From assembly GCA_032358255.1 (NCBI GenBank), contig JAULBX010022409.1, positions 1 to 64,000 of the forward strand: DNA of 64,000 bases, read 5' to 3'. The DNA is from Heterotrichella gracilis. Its lineage: Eukaryota > Sar > Xanthophyceae > Tribonematales > Xanthonemataceae. The notes beneath the pieces are model-generated. The model did no database searches. It had not been told where the DNA came from and saw nothing but the letters and a program-made list of their open reading frames with translations. A program made the translations under genes and the position numbers. This document shows, piece after piece, positions 23,701 to 33,427 of the stretch (the stretch's first letter is position 1; every line of letters starts with the position of its first letter).

Positions 23701-25684
23701 CGGCACATGTGGTGTTTCGTAAAGGACTGTCACTTTCGGGGGTTGGGTTTAACACCCGCATCACTCTCAGTTGGAACAAGTATTAAGGGTTTGGAAGCCG
23801 GGAAGGGAGAAATGAGAAGCACAAATTTGGAATAAGCTTGCAGCATTAGAAAACCTGGCCAGGGACATGTACTCAAGGGATCTTAAGGTGAGCTAACCTT
23901 TAGGGTTTGAGGTTTAGGGTACTCACAAAGTCACCAAGATGCACCCAGAAATCCAGGGGGTACCTCGATGCCAGGTCGTATGCGTTGAAGTAGCCAAAGC
24001 CCCAGTTGGAGCATGAGAAGACAGCGTAGCGCAGGGAGGACATACCTTGGCCTGGAGGAGGTGGAAGGGAATGGATATTAAACAAATAACTTCAAGAATG
24101 TGGAGTTGTCTCTATATGGAGTAGTGGTTAAACAGTATTTCATCCCCATTCATCTTGTCCAGGCTACATTAGATAAATGACTAAGAGGACAAGGATTGGC
24201 CACGCTTTTCGTCTCGAGCATTAGTAAAGAGATTGACAGAGCATTGCTGTGGTAGGAGGCATTGGTAGAAATAGAGGTAATTGGTAGAGACAGGCATTAG
24301 AGGGCATTGGTAGAGGAAGTGACAGAGCACGTGCGCCTGTTGTGGAAGCAGTCCCTGCTGAGGTGAGGACTGCTCGTACCTGCTATACCTGCTGCCAGGT
24401 GAGAACACTCTATGAATCTTTTTAACTGTTTTAAACCAGTGAAACTATTAAAAGTTTCAAAAGTTTAAAAAATCACAATACCCGTACAAGTATTGCCCGT
24501 ACCTGCCGCCTTTGGGAGCTTGAACTTGCCGACGGGCGAGACAAAGCCCAGCTCTGAAACAAACCGGAAGTAGTACCGCACGACTGAGGACAAGCCAGTC
24601 ACATCCACCTGCAGGTGGGGAGAGGGTGGAAACCGGTCAAGGCGCTGGTACCAGGAAGTATCAACCCATGCTGGCTATGCTGCAGTTTTTTGGTCAAGTT
24701 TACATTTCAGTTTATGTTTGGTTTTATAGATTATCCCCTGCATACCCACCCACCTTGACGGTGTAGTCGACGGAGGAGTTGGTGGTGGCGGTGCCGGTCT
24801 GCTCGATGACCGAGAAGTCGGACATAGTCGACACCTGCCACGTCGTGCTGAACTGGGTGGCGGCGGTGGAGGACAGGGTCTTGCCGGAGACGGGGGGGCG
24901 GGGGGTGAGCCTGCATGCGGGGGAGGGGGGGTATTACGTAAGGAAAAGTGGGATCTGAACTGCAGTGCGAGGACGACCACGTAAGGGACATGGAAAAGGG
25001 TTGAAGGTGCTTAGCATTCATGATGATGTGGGCGTTTGTAGAATAGTGCAAGGTGAATAGCCGTGGCTGTCGTGAAAGTGTGCCAGTTGCATGCGTGCAT
25101 GCCATAGAATGTGCGCCTTGAGACGTCTGCGTGGTTGTCTATTAACCTCACGCGTGCAAGCTGCAAACGGCCATGCTAACCTGTAATTAAAACAGGCTGT
25201 CACTTTCGACCAGCAAGTTTGGCGGCGGCTGGGTTACTTTTTTCCTGACGAATATTCTCGCGCACAAGTTTAATCACATGCATCATGATGGCTGGCATAC
25301 TGCACAGCGCTTCAGGAAGCCATCCGAAAGTCACACACTTAAAACTACCTTACACCTACTGTCAGATGTCAAAGACTGTGCAGTGTTGCGCAGTCATTCC
25401 AAAGGTTGCAGTCTTGTGCTATCTACTCACAACTAGGGACCATGGCCATTCCAAAGAACGGACTAGTGTAGTGGAAATTGCAGTGCTACTCGACGTCTAC
25501 TAGAAGGAGCAACTTAACAAACCTGTGAACAAATCAAATAAAACTGTATGCCGGCTCACCTCGTCCAGATGATGACCGCCGTGGGCAGGGGGTCGCCGGA
25601 TGCCACGCCATGGTCGAACGAGTACAGTGCTGCATGGGCACCGCTACACAGCAGCAGAACAGCTGCGAACACGATCGCCGCCAT
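17747..25684 (-). CDS. Secreted PhoD-type alkaline phosphatase/phosphodiesterase, 688 aa
   Basis: Sixteen minus-strand exons: 25684-25560, 24910-24754, 24608-24503, 24051-23927, 23473-23404, 22764-22682, 22441-22342, 21947-21787, 21276-21124, 20814-20630, 20100-19933, 19807-19753, 19474-19313, 19022-18885, 18379-18272, 17917-17747. Phases agree throughout and give 688 residues. Residues 1-20 are a signal peptide ([18 protein letters not shown]). Family motifs follow in order: [42 protein letters not shown] then [23 protein letters not shown] (metal ligands), [28 protein letters not shown] and VTSPGFE. The enzyme would release phosphate from extracellular mono- and diesters with Fe/Ca-type metal centres, as known for PhoD. 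Exon 13's acceptor (GAAAG) is the least certain join. Several introns carry exon-edge copies. Confidence 0.92.
19118..19150 (-). repeat. Copy of the acceptor edge of PhoD exon 14
   Basis: ATGGATCACCTTTCCCTGCAT duplicates the exon 14 edge GTGGATCACCTTGCCCTGCAT at about 19010 with one substitution in the acceptor region. Confidence 0.7.
20385..20440 (-). repeat. Copy of the donor edge of PhoD exon 10
   Basis: GGGCCACTCACTTCAATGG and GTTGGGGAACCACTG copy the end of exon 10 and its splice donor at 20620-20670 (GGGCCACTCACTTCATTGC, GTCGGGGAACCACCAG). Confidence 0.75.
22798..22965 (-). repeat. Two copies of the acceptor edge of PhoD exon 6
   Basis: GGTAGTCGCTGAGGCTCAC with GGCTGCAGGCCTG at 22816-22862, and a poorer GGGCGGGCTGCAGGGCCTGG at about 22937, repeat the exon 6 start at 22720-22768. 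Each includes an AG acceptor. Confidence 0.8.
23083..23166. repeat. Foldback with 19-bp perfect arms
   Basis: CGTGGCCTAGAAAAGCGAT at 23101-23119 is the exact reverse complement of 23130-23148, around a 10-base loop. Imperfect pairing continues outward to CCTCAT (23083) and ATGAGG (23161). It lies in a PhoD intron. It could be a small foldback/MITE-like element or a structural hairpin in the intron. Confidence 0.85.
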
Positions 25685-26160
25685 CTTGCCAACTTAGTGC
25701 CAAATGATTGACAACTAATTGCCTGGTGTATGGGTGCAATGCAATGTCATCCAGGAATATAAACACATCTCACCTGGGGTGCGCTCAACCAAGGGAGTTT
25801 GACCCTGGACAAGGTGGATTACCACACGGTGCACGTGGGTCGAGGTCATTCAGGCTGCAGCTCTTTGTGTGGTGGGTAGAAGGGCACCTTTAGGGTTAGA
25901 AGGTGAAGGGCAGGAGCACCTTTTAGGGTTTTGTGCCCTTTTTACTGCCAGTCCCTTACCCGTGACAGGCAGATGAGTTAAATCTCCACTGCCTGCTGCG
26001 GTCAGATATGTGCTCCCGCCGATCTGCGGGGCCACCGTTGTCCCACCGGCCAATGGGTGCAATGCATGCATATATGCCCGTTGTCTAGACAACATCTCGC
26101 AGTGGGAACCTCGTACATGCACAAGACATCGAGACCAGCACCACTGCTGAGCAGCAAAGC
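25685..26160. promoter_or_regulatory. Divergent promoter region, PhoD and the 26 kb gene
   Basis: PhoD starts leftward at 25684 and the unrecognised gene runs rightward from about 26167 or before. The first exon and start codon of the rightward gene were not found here. No clear TATA element is seen. Confidence 0.35.
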
Positions 26161-26166
26161 GAGAGC

Positions 26167-27188
26167 TACAAGCGGGTGGAGGCGGTCACCGCGCCTGGGC
26201 GGCGCGCCAAGATCTGCGACGTGGTCCGCAACAACCCCGAGTTGACAGAGCAGGGGCTGAGATGATGCTCCACCCCTGCAGGTGCTCGCCAACGGCATCT
26301 ACAAATTCCCTGGGACCTACAGGGTCCTCAGGGAGCTTCACAGCGCACCCGAAGCCTCCGAGGGGTCGCAGAGTGGCGCTCGGCACGGTTCCAAGGACCT
26401 GCCCTTCAAGATGACGTACCCGCAACATCCACCAGGTATAGCAAACCCCTAATTATGCAGTGACTATGCAAAACACATACGAACTTGGAGAAGCGATCAA
26501 CACGAGCTGGCTGTTCTCCATTCATAGCTGTTGACTCATTGGCAGTATTGTCACTGATAAGATGGGGTCCTGTGCCATATTGACAAGCTGCGTGGTCTAG
26601 AGTGACCTTCCAAATCATCATACTCGTATTGAATGTGTATTATCATGATTTAATATTATCAGCATTATAATCAGCACAACACCCATGCATGCATATTGCA
26701 GCACCAAGTGTATACGCCCCTTTGGACAAGTACAACCACTGCAGTGGGTGCTTAGCCAGGTCTTCACACCTTGAGTTGCTTATGGCTTTCTTTTCCCTTG
26801 TGTGCTTAGATCTTTGGGGGACAAGGACTGTCCATTTTTGCACCCAAACCCCTCCTGGCGTGTGGTATGAAAGTACTGACCCCTGAACCAATCAGCATTC
26901 TTTGTTGCACCAGGGTACGGCGTCGAGAAGAGGGCCGCGCTGCGCGTCAGGCGCCCAGTGGATGCTGTAACCGGCGAGGCGGACATGGTCAACATCGTGG
27001 TGATGGACCCCCAGTGGCAGGGGCCGCCCGAGGCGATCACAGCCTGGATAATGCGGGTCTTTGGGTTACCGAGGACGCTGATCACGCGCTGGAGGGAATG
27101 GATCATTGTCCTGGAGGAGGAGGGGCGGCCTGAGATGAGCCTGGTGGAGTATGGACGGCACCAAAAGATCAAGATTGCCGGCAAGTAG
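26167..27188 (+). CDS. Unrecognised protein, start and first junction unresolved
   Basis: Two exons are firm: 26282-26435 and 26914-27188 (stop TAG), joined in phase 1. They encode VLANGIYKFPGTYRVLREL and then a segment with VDAVTGEADMVNIVVMD, RTLITRWREWIIVLEEEG and a basic end KIKIAGK. An upstream open stretch, at least 26167-26253, reads YKRVEAVTAPGRRAK and ELTEQ in a frame that would continue naturally into VLANG. The 28 bases between (26254-26281) end in CAG but begin GGG, so they are not a standard intron and are too short for one. No in-frame ATG is found upstream; the frame is closed by TAG about 100 bases earlier. I do not recognise the family. Either there is a sequence error or deletion in an intron, or the locus is damaged. 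Confidence 0.5.
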
Positions 27189-28232
27189 GGGTGGGTGTTA
27201 GTAGGGGGTAGGGGATTCGCGTGGGGGCTTGCGCTGGAGGGCTGGCTGGCGGTGAACGCGCACTGCATGGACTGGCGCGCGCTGCCGGCATCCATTCTTG
27301 GGAGACATGACAGCTATGGGCGCACAGGCACTGTTGTAGACATTTAGGTGAGCACAAGAACTTCACTGCGTGGTGCGCACGCAAAGACGCCGGGGATGAA
27401 TTTGGTAGGGTTTAGGGTTTCATTTGCATTTTGTCCTTGTCTGCCTGCAAGTGCAGACCATCTGTGTACAGTTTGGTTTGCTTGCCTGCCTTCCTGTTCT
27501 TCCTTTTGGCGTGTCAGAGGCTGCTATCTATCGCTGCTTGGTATAATATACAAGCTAGGCACCATGACAGCGTGTATAGGGTATTCGACCTCATGGGTAT
27601 TCCCCAGGCTTGTCAGAACGCAGCTAGTGTTTAGTGCAGCATGCACGCATTACCCTTCTCTGGGGTTTGTGGAACAGTGCAGGGTGATTATGAACATATA
27701 GGGTGACTTTTTCGTTTAAACAATAACAGCTGCACTCAGTTTTTGACAAGGCAAGGTTCGCTGTATGCTGGCGGTGCAGCAACCAGGTCGTTGCGGAGTG
27801 CAAAGTTCCGTTGACACGAAGGGCTCTTCGTTACAACTGTGCAGTGGATGGCCTGCAACTTTTGAAGCCGCTGCCAGTGTTTTTCAATTATGAAACTAAA
27901 TGTGCACCATTTTCTGCTGAGGGACTTCTGGGGGAAGGTGCTGATGGTGATCTGGGGCGTACCTCATATGTGCACAGGAAGCCGTTAACAGGCGTTGTAG
28001 TGCAGCTTTTACAAGCGCGAGATGTTGGCTAGAAGACAGGGGCGCAGTTCAGGCAGACAGACCTTTGGCAAAGGCTTTGCAACACATCCCCTTTTATAAA
28101 GGGGTTCCGTAAGCAAGTTGCGACAATCTGGGATTGTCAAAAACGTTTCAGGTCCCCAAAGTCTTGAGCCCAACGTTGTCATTGCCACTTTTGTGCCTCA
28201 AGTCACCTAACTTGTTGAGGGAAACAGTGGAG
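27189..28232. other. Intergenic, no gene seen
   Basis: About 1 kb between the unrecognised gene and the likely start of the TEX30/KANL3-type gene. Nothing with coding character was found. Confidence 0.5.
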
Positions 28233-31200
28233 ATGGTATCCATATTAAGTATCTTGAACGGAGGCTTGTTCTTTTCTGCCACTCCCATCGCATCTCGTGC
28301 TCGCATCTCGTGCGCCCGTTGTCCCGTGCATATACGAGGTTCCCACTGCCCCCGCGTTGTTAAACCAACTCCAAATAGCTGTTACGTGTCAGTCTCGAAG
28401 CCGCTGGCACAGGTGTCCGCGGTCCGGGCCCCCAACTCTACTTCAAGAGTCACCTTGCCAAACCAGTCCCTGAGATCACTATTGAATACGCCTTTTCAAC
28501 GCTGTTTCAAGGAACAGCCTACCTACGATGGCCCTGATCTCGTGTAATACCCCGCATCCCCCGTTGCACCGCTTGCCGTGACCCCCCGGTTGACCAGGAT
28601 TTGGCCCCGGTTTATTTCCGCCTTTTCAAAAAAACCACCGTGCATGTGAGCGTCATGGTGCGGTTCCACTGGCACGTGGAGAATGGCTTCAGCGCCTTTG
28701 TACCCCCAGGCTCCTTCGTGCTGCACAAAGACAGCACGGTTCGCAACGCACAGGTGGACATAGAGGTGAGGCCCGCCCCACACCCACCTCCCCCTCCACT
28801 TGGGGGGGGGTGTTCAGCTCCGCAGTAGAAGTTCCACCCCAACACCAAGCAGAAGTAATTTAACACAAAGCCGGAAGCTGGTAGTTGGTCCTGCATAACG
28901 ATGGTATACAACTGGGGCTTTGTGGTATTGACCGCAAGGGTGCTGCACGCCAGTTTGCACGCCGCCGTGCCTGGTCTGCCCTTGCCACCATACCAGACCT
29001 GGCCCTATACCCTAAAGAGTAAACACTAAACAGTGCGACTGCTGTCGCATGACCATCAGGCAGTTTGGTGACCATCAGGCATCAGGGTTCCTCCCAACCT
29101 ACTTCCGCTCACAGCATATCGTACACCCCCTGCTTACAGATTCCCGGCCAGAATGAGCCCACTGCCTCCCTGCTCAACCTGCCACCAAACTTCATGCAGG
29201 AGGACAAGGTAAGGGTGTGTGCATGCTGGGGGAAGCCCTAGGGAGGGTTTCAAGTTGGGTGGTGTGCACAATCTGTGAGAAACCCTTGGAGAAATGCCTG
29301 ATGGCATATGGTGATAGGGAGTGAGCACTACCACGCCCCAACCCCACCCACATCCGCGACACCTGCCCAGCACCGCCCGCATCCGCTGCACCTACCTAGC
29401 AGCGCTCATGACTCTGCCTCTCTCTGCATGCGATGCCACTCCATGAGTCCACGTGACCCCGTGCAAACCAACCCCCCCCCTCCCCACAGGTCCAGTTTAT
29501 CGGTGTGGTAATCGCGCATGGCAACAGCTCCCTGGACTGGAAGGGCAAGCTGCTCACGGAGCTGGCGGTGGCGCTGGCCTCGCAAGGTGAGGGGCAGTAC
29601 CCCTAGGGTTTTGGTAGGAAAACCCTTAGGGTTCGTACTGAGTGGTACCTGGAGGGCAAGCTGCGCATAGTGCTGGCGGTGGCGCTGGCGTCGCAAGGTG
29701 AGGGGCATGATTCCTTAGGGTTTTGGTGGGGACAGGGAAAACCCTAAGGGTTATATACCCACCTGGAAGGGCAAGCTGCGGATTGAGCTGGCGGTGGCGC
29801 TGGCCTCGCAAGGTGAGGGGCATTACCCCTTAAGGTTTTGGTGGTGACAGGGAAAACCCTTAGGGTATCATGCCCACCTGGAAGGGCAAGCTGCGCATTG
29901 AGCTGGCGGTGGCGCTGGCCTCACAAGGTATCATGAATCACCCTTCGGGGTTTGAGGGATTAGGGGAAATTCTTGGCCACCTTGGCCGCTGATACCCTTA
30001 ACCCTTCATTCCACCCCTTCCTCCCCCAGGGTACCTTGTGATGCGCTACCAGTGCGCACAGAAGGAGCAGCGGAGGCAGCGCATGTACGAAAAGGCGCTG
30101 GATGCGTGCGCCACCTCGCCCTTCGCCAGGGGGGTGGACAGGTGGCTGCTCATAGGTGCGTGGGGGGTTTCGTGGGTTCAAACCTTTGACAGGGACCAGC
30201 GGCTGTTAAAAGTGGTGGACGGGATGCAGCGGTGGTGGTGGTGGTTTTGTGTGGTGGTGGTGCATCTATGAGAAGGGTTACTTGCATATGCCACCTCGGC
30301 CTTTGACAGGGAGTTGTAAATAGGTGGCAGGTAATAGGTGGTCGGTGGCTGTGTGATGAGACATGTAGGGCGGTTGGGACAGGGCGATGGGAAGTGGTCC
30401 CTGAAAATTGACCCCAGGCACATCCCTAAACTATTCCATTTGCTATGCCCTACAATAAACCCTCCCTTGCACCTGACACCCTCCCCTCCCTTGTGGAGGC
30501 GCCTACAAGGAACCCTATCGCTGAACCATATGACACCCCCTCTTCCTCTCGTGCGCAGGCCATGGCAGTGGGGGCCGGGTGGCGTCGGTGGTGGGGTCCC
30601 GCTGCCGGGGAGTGGTGGCGGGCTACTGCCTACTGTCATACCCCTTGGAGGTGAGCAGGGGGAGAAATGTACTGGGTTGGGTGCATCACACCAAGGTGTG
30701 CATTGTACTTATGGACAATGCAGTGTGTGTAGCCGCACCTTTTCCCGCTTTTGCATGCAGTTGGTGTATTACAAACTAAAAATGGCCATCCCTTTCCATG
30801 ACCCGAAACCGGATCCCTGCCCCCCCCAGGAGCCGATGCCCATCATGAGCAAGAGCAAGAAGAACAAGGAGGAGGAGCGGGTCACGCATCTGCCTGACTC
30901 GGTGAGGAAAACCTTAGAACATGAGCCCTGTGGTTTGTTGCTTTAAACCCTATGTTGCTTTAATTAAACCCTAAACACTACACCGTACTAGAAAATAGGG
31001 GAGAGGAGCGCGTCACGCACCTGCAGACTCGGTTTCCTCACCCTTAACCCTACATCCTGAACCAGAAGGCTTTGTGGGCAAAAGTGTAAACCTTGACATG
31101 AATGGGGTCCCGCGGGCAGGCAAAAGGGTGGTACACCTATTAATCCCGGTGCATGGAGTCCTAAAATCTGCACACTGCTTACTGGGGGCGACCTAATAAG

Positions 31201-32570
31201 GCCAGAATCACAAGGAAACAATTGCTAGGATGTTTGTCTCCTTGCTGTGAGGAGGCTGGCCCCCCATCCTCAGGCACATGTGTTGCCTCCCTCCACCCAC
31301 GTCCACCCCCCACCCACACATGCCCCCCTCCCTTCCTCACCCAGGAAACCCCCCTCATGAAGCTGTCCTCCCCTGTGCTGTTCATCAAGGGGGACACAGA
31401 CGAGTGGTGCAGGACCAGCAAGCTGGCGGAGGCGTGCACTCGAATGCCCGCCCCGGACAAGCGCATGGTGGTCGTGCAGGTGAGGGTTGTGGGTAGGGTT
31501 TGGTTAGGGTCGCCGTGAGGGTTTGCGGCACGGTGCAGTCTCAAGCTATGCTCAGTAGTCCAGGGAGGGTGTGGTAGGTTCCATTTGGTTACGTTCTTAG
31601 TTTTGGATGCGTTCCTGCATGCGTGCCCATGAGTGACTGTAATTTAGTTTTGAAGTCCATGCCCAAGGCAGCTCCACCAACGATACGCACATGGCACATG
31701 GCACATGGCACACCCCTGGCGCGCCCGCTGATTTGCCCCACCCCCCTCGCCCCTCCTCTGCAGGAAGCAGATTGCAATTTCAAGACCCCCAACGGCAGGG
31801 GCATTTCTGTGACGGTGATCCGCCTCCTCGCCAACCACATCCTCACTTTCCTCAATGCCCTCAAATCTGAGGACCCCGCGGCGCTCAATAAACTGCCCCT
31901 GCCGCCAAATCCGGCGGATGTGGTGGACAAGTTTGTGCCCCGGCCAGTCATTGAGCCCCCCCCTCCGCCGCCGGAATCCGCCCCGCTCATTTCGCCCAAG
32001 GGGGGGAGAGGGAAGGGGAAGGGCAGGGGGCGGGGGGGCAAGGGGCGAGCCAAGGGGGACGCGCTGAAAGTCCAAGATGGGGTGGAGAAGGTGAAGGGGG
32101 AGCGAGGGGCGGGGAGGGCACGAGGGAGGGGGGGGAGAATATTGCCGGGGCATGTACACATGGAGGGGGGCGTCCCTCAAGGGGTGGCAGCGGTGCAGGG
32201 AGTGGAGTCGGGGGCCGGTGTGGGGGAGGTGGGTGGCGTGGGGGGGATGGCGCACCCCCACCCTGTCTTCGTCCTCCCAGGGGATGGAGAGATGGGAGCT
32301 GCAAGGGAGGGGAGGGAAGTGGGTGCTGGTGGTGCAGGGGAGAGGGGAGGAGTTGGTGCTCGTGGTGCAGGGGAGAGAGGAGGAGTGGGTGGTGGTGGTG
32401 CAGGCCCTGTCCTGGAGCCTCCCCACCATGCTGGTCACGATGCGCATGGGGAGGGAGGGGAGGGGGGGGAGCAAGGGGGGGAGGGTGGGGAGGACTACGG
32501 GGAGGCGGAGGGGGAGGGGGTGGTGGGGGTGGGGGGTGACGAGGCACCCTTCATGGAGCTGGCACCTTGA
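28233..32570 (+). CDS. TEX30/KANL3-type alpha/beta hydrolase with basic Gly-rich tail, about 624 aa
   Basis: Exons: 28233-28541, 28598-28765, 29140-29208, 29490-29586, 30030-30155, 30559-30650, 30830-30901, 31345-31479, 31764-32570; all phases agree. The hydrolase core shows FIGVVIAHGNSSLDWKGKL (first strand and oxyanion loop), LVMRYQC, then LLIGHGSGGRVAS, the position of the nucleophile elbow, GYCLLSYPLE, then SSPVLFIKGDTDEWC (acid strand). This order matches TEX30/KANL3 proteins. The elbow lacks the GxSxG spacing, so catalysis is doubtful. The last exon adds a Lys/Arg/Gly tract (GKGKGRGRGGKG) and a 200-residue Gly/Glu-rich tail. Exons 1-2 are less certain: the first intron would be 56 bases, and the N-terminus is Ser/Arg-rich, possibly a transit peptide. 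KANL3 is a histone acetyltransferase complex subunit; any such role here is an inference. Confidence 0.8.
29570..29935 (+). repeat. Tandem ~115-bp units copying the donor edge of a hydrolase exon
   Basis: The exon end GAGCTGGCGGTGGCGCTGG plus TCGCAAGGTGAGG occurs at 29580 and again with TCGCAAGG at 29691 and 29806 and TCACAAGG at 29921, spaced 111-115 bp. Each copy has about 45 coding bases and a GT donor. Spacers carry ACCCTTAGGGTT and TTAGGGTTTTGG sequence. Confidence 0.92.
31002..31050 (+). repeat. Copy of the donor edge of the hydrolase exon ending 30901
   Basis: GGAGCGCGTCACGCACCTGC then GACTCGGTTTCCTCA at 31008 duplicates GGAGCGGGTCACGCATCTGC then GACTCGGTGAGGA at 30873. The donor GTGAGG has become GTTTCC in the copy. 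Confidence 0.75.
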
Positions 32571-32908
32571 CTCAGATGCTGAGCTGGCACCTTGAACTGA
32601 CTCGGGGTGTAGGGTTTAGGGTGATTCAGGGTTTAGGGTCTTACAGAGACAGGTGCCAGTGCCGCGTATGTATATGCAGGCCTTCAAATGTGGCATGGGT
32701 TTTTCTTTCCTTTTTTGTTCTCTCTGTCGTTGGCATGCAGGCAAGTGTCGGTGCTGGAAGGGTGAGAGGCGCTTTCACCATAACCAGTCTGCCAAAAATG
32801 GTGAACCATTAGGGCAGGTTTGCGTAGTTCACCAGGCTCCACACTAGCTAGTGCACTGCTGCAAAACCCACCTCAAAACCCTACTAGGGTTTATGCCCAT
32901 GCATGCCT

Positions 32909-32916
32909 ATGATACG
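32909..32916. repeat. Left 8-bp target-site duplication of the hAT-type element
   Basis: ATGATACG directly precedes the terminal CAG of the element and is repeated exactly at 33202-33209 after the terminal CTG. Confidence 0.85.
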
Positions 32917-33201
32917 CAGCATCCACGGCGTATGGGCGTATGAGGGCGTATCGCATACGCCCGCCGCTGGACCATACGCCCGAGCATACGCCCTCCCAGG
33001 GAAGTTATGATATTCGGTGAAATGGGGGTGTAATTCACACATTAAATGCAATAAATAATTTTTAATGAATAAAAACATCATTTTAATACTTTTAATGCAT
33101 TTATTTATTAAACAGCATACGCCCATAAGCCCTCGTACGCCCTATACGCCCCGGGGATACGCCCATACGCCTCGGGGAAAAAGCATACGCCGTGGATGCT
33201 G
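32917..33201. mobile_element. Non-autonomous hAT-type MITE, 285 bp
   Basis: The element starts CAGCATCCACGGCGTATG and ends with the exact reverse complement, CATACGCCGTGGATGCTG, giving 18-bp perfect terminal inverted repeats. It is flanked by an 8-bp direct repeat ATGATACG (32909-32916 and 33202-33209). CAG...CTG termini and 8-bp duplications are typical of the hAT superfamily. Both subterminal zones carry many copies of the motif CATACGCCC or its complement, as hAT transposase-binding zones often do. The AT-rich centre has no open frame. It must depend on a transposase elsewhere. Confidence 0.88.
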
Positions 33202-33209
33202 ATGATACG
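33202..33209. repeat. Right 8-bp target-site duplication of the hAT-type element
   Basis: ATGATACG, identical to 32909-32916. Confidence 0.85.
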
Positions 33210-33427
33210 AGGTTCCTGGGGCTCAGGAACCTCGACCTCGACCTTGAAATTCGGAGAGATTTTGCAACTAGCTGTTCCAAAAACACACGCAAGTGTGTAC
33301 ACTCGGCTAGCGCGTGTCCGTACCACGCCCTACCGGTTCCCGTTGCCTTGTAAGACGGTGTCCACGTCGACCCACCTCACCCACAGGTCAAACAACTCGA
33401 GTCAACAGTCGATTCGAACCGGCAGCC

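Larger units (their letters stand above)
32571..33427. other. Intergenic before protease B
   Basis: Contains the hAT-type element at 32917-33201 and otherwise no supported gene. The stretch after the element (33202-33427) should hold the promoter and leader of protease B. Confidence 0.6.

Noticed and set aside
28598-28765. Starch-binding (CBM20-like) domain from VRFHWHVENGF
   Set aside because: The short similarity lacks the rest of the domain (no LG.W or later tryptophan), and the neighbouring exons belong to a hydrolase.
31644-32474. Long minus-strand open frame opposite the hydrolase tail
   Set aside because: It mirrors the GGGGAG-biased last exon; the composition is His/Pro/Ser-rich and it has no motif or splice context of its own.
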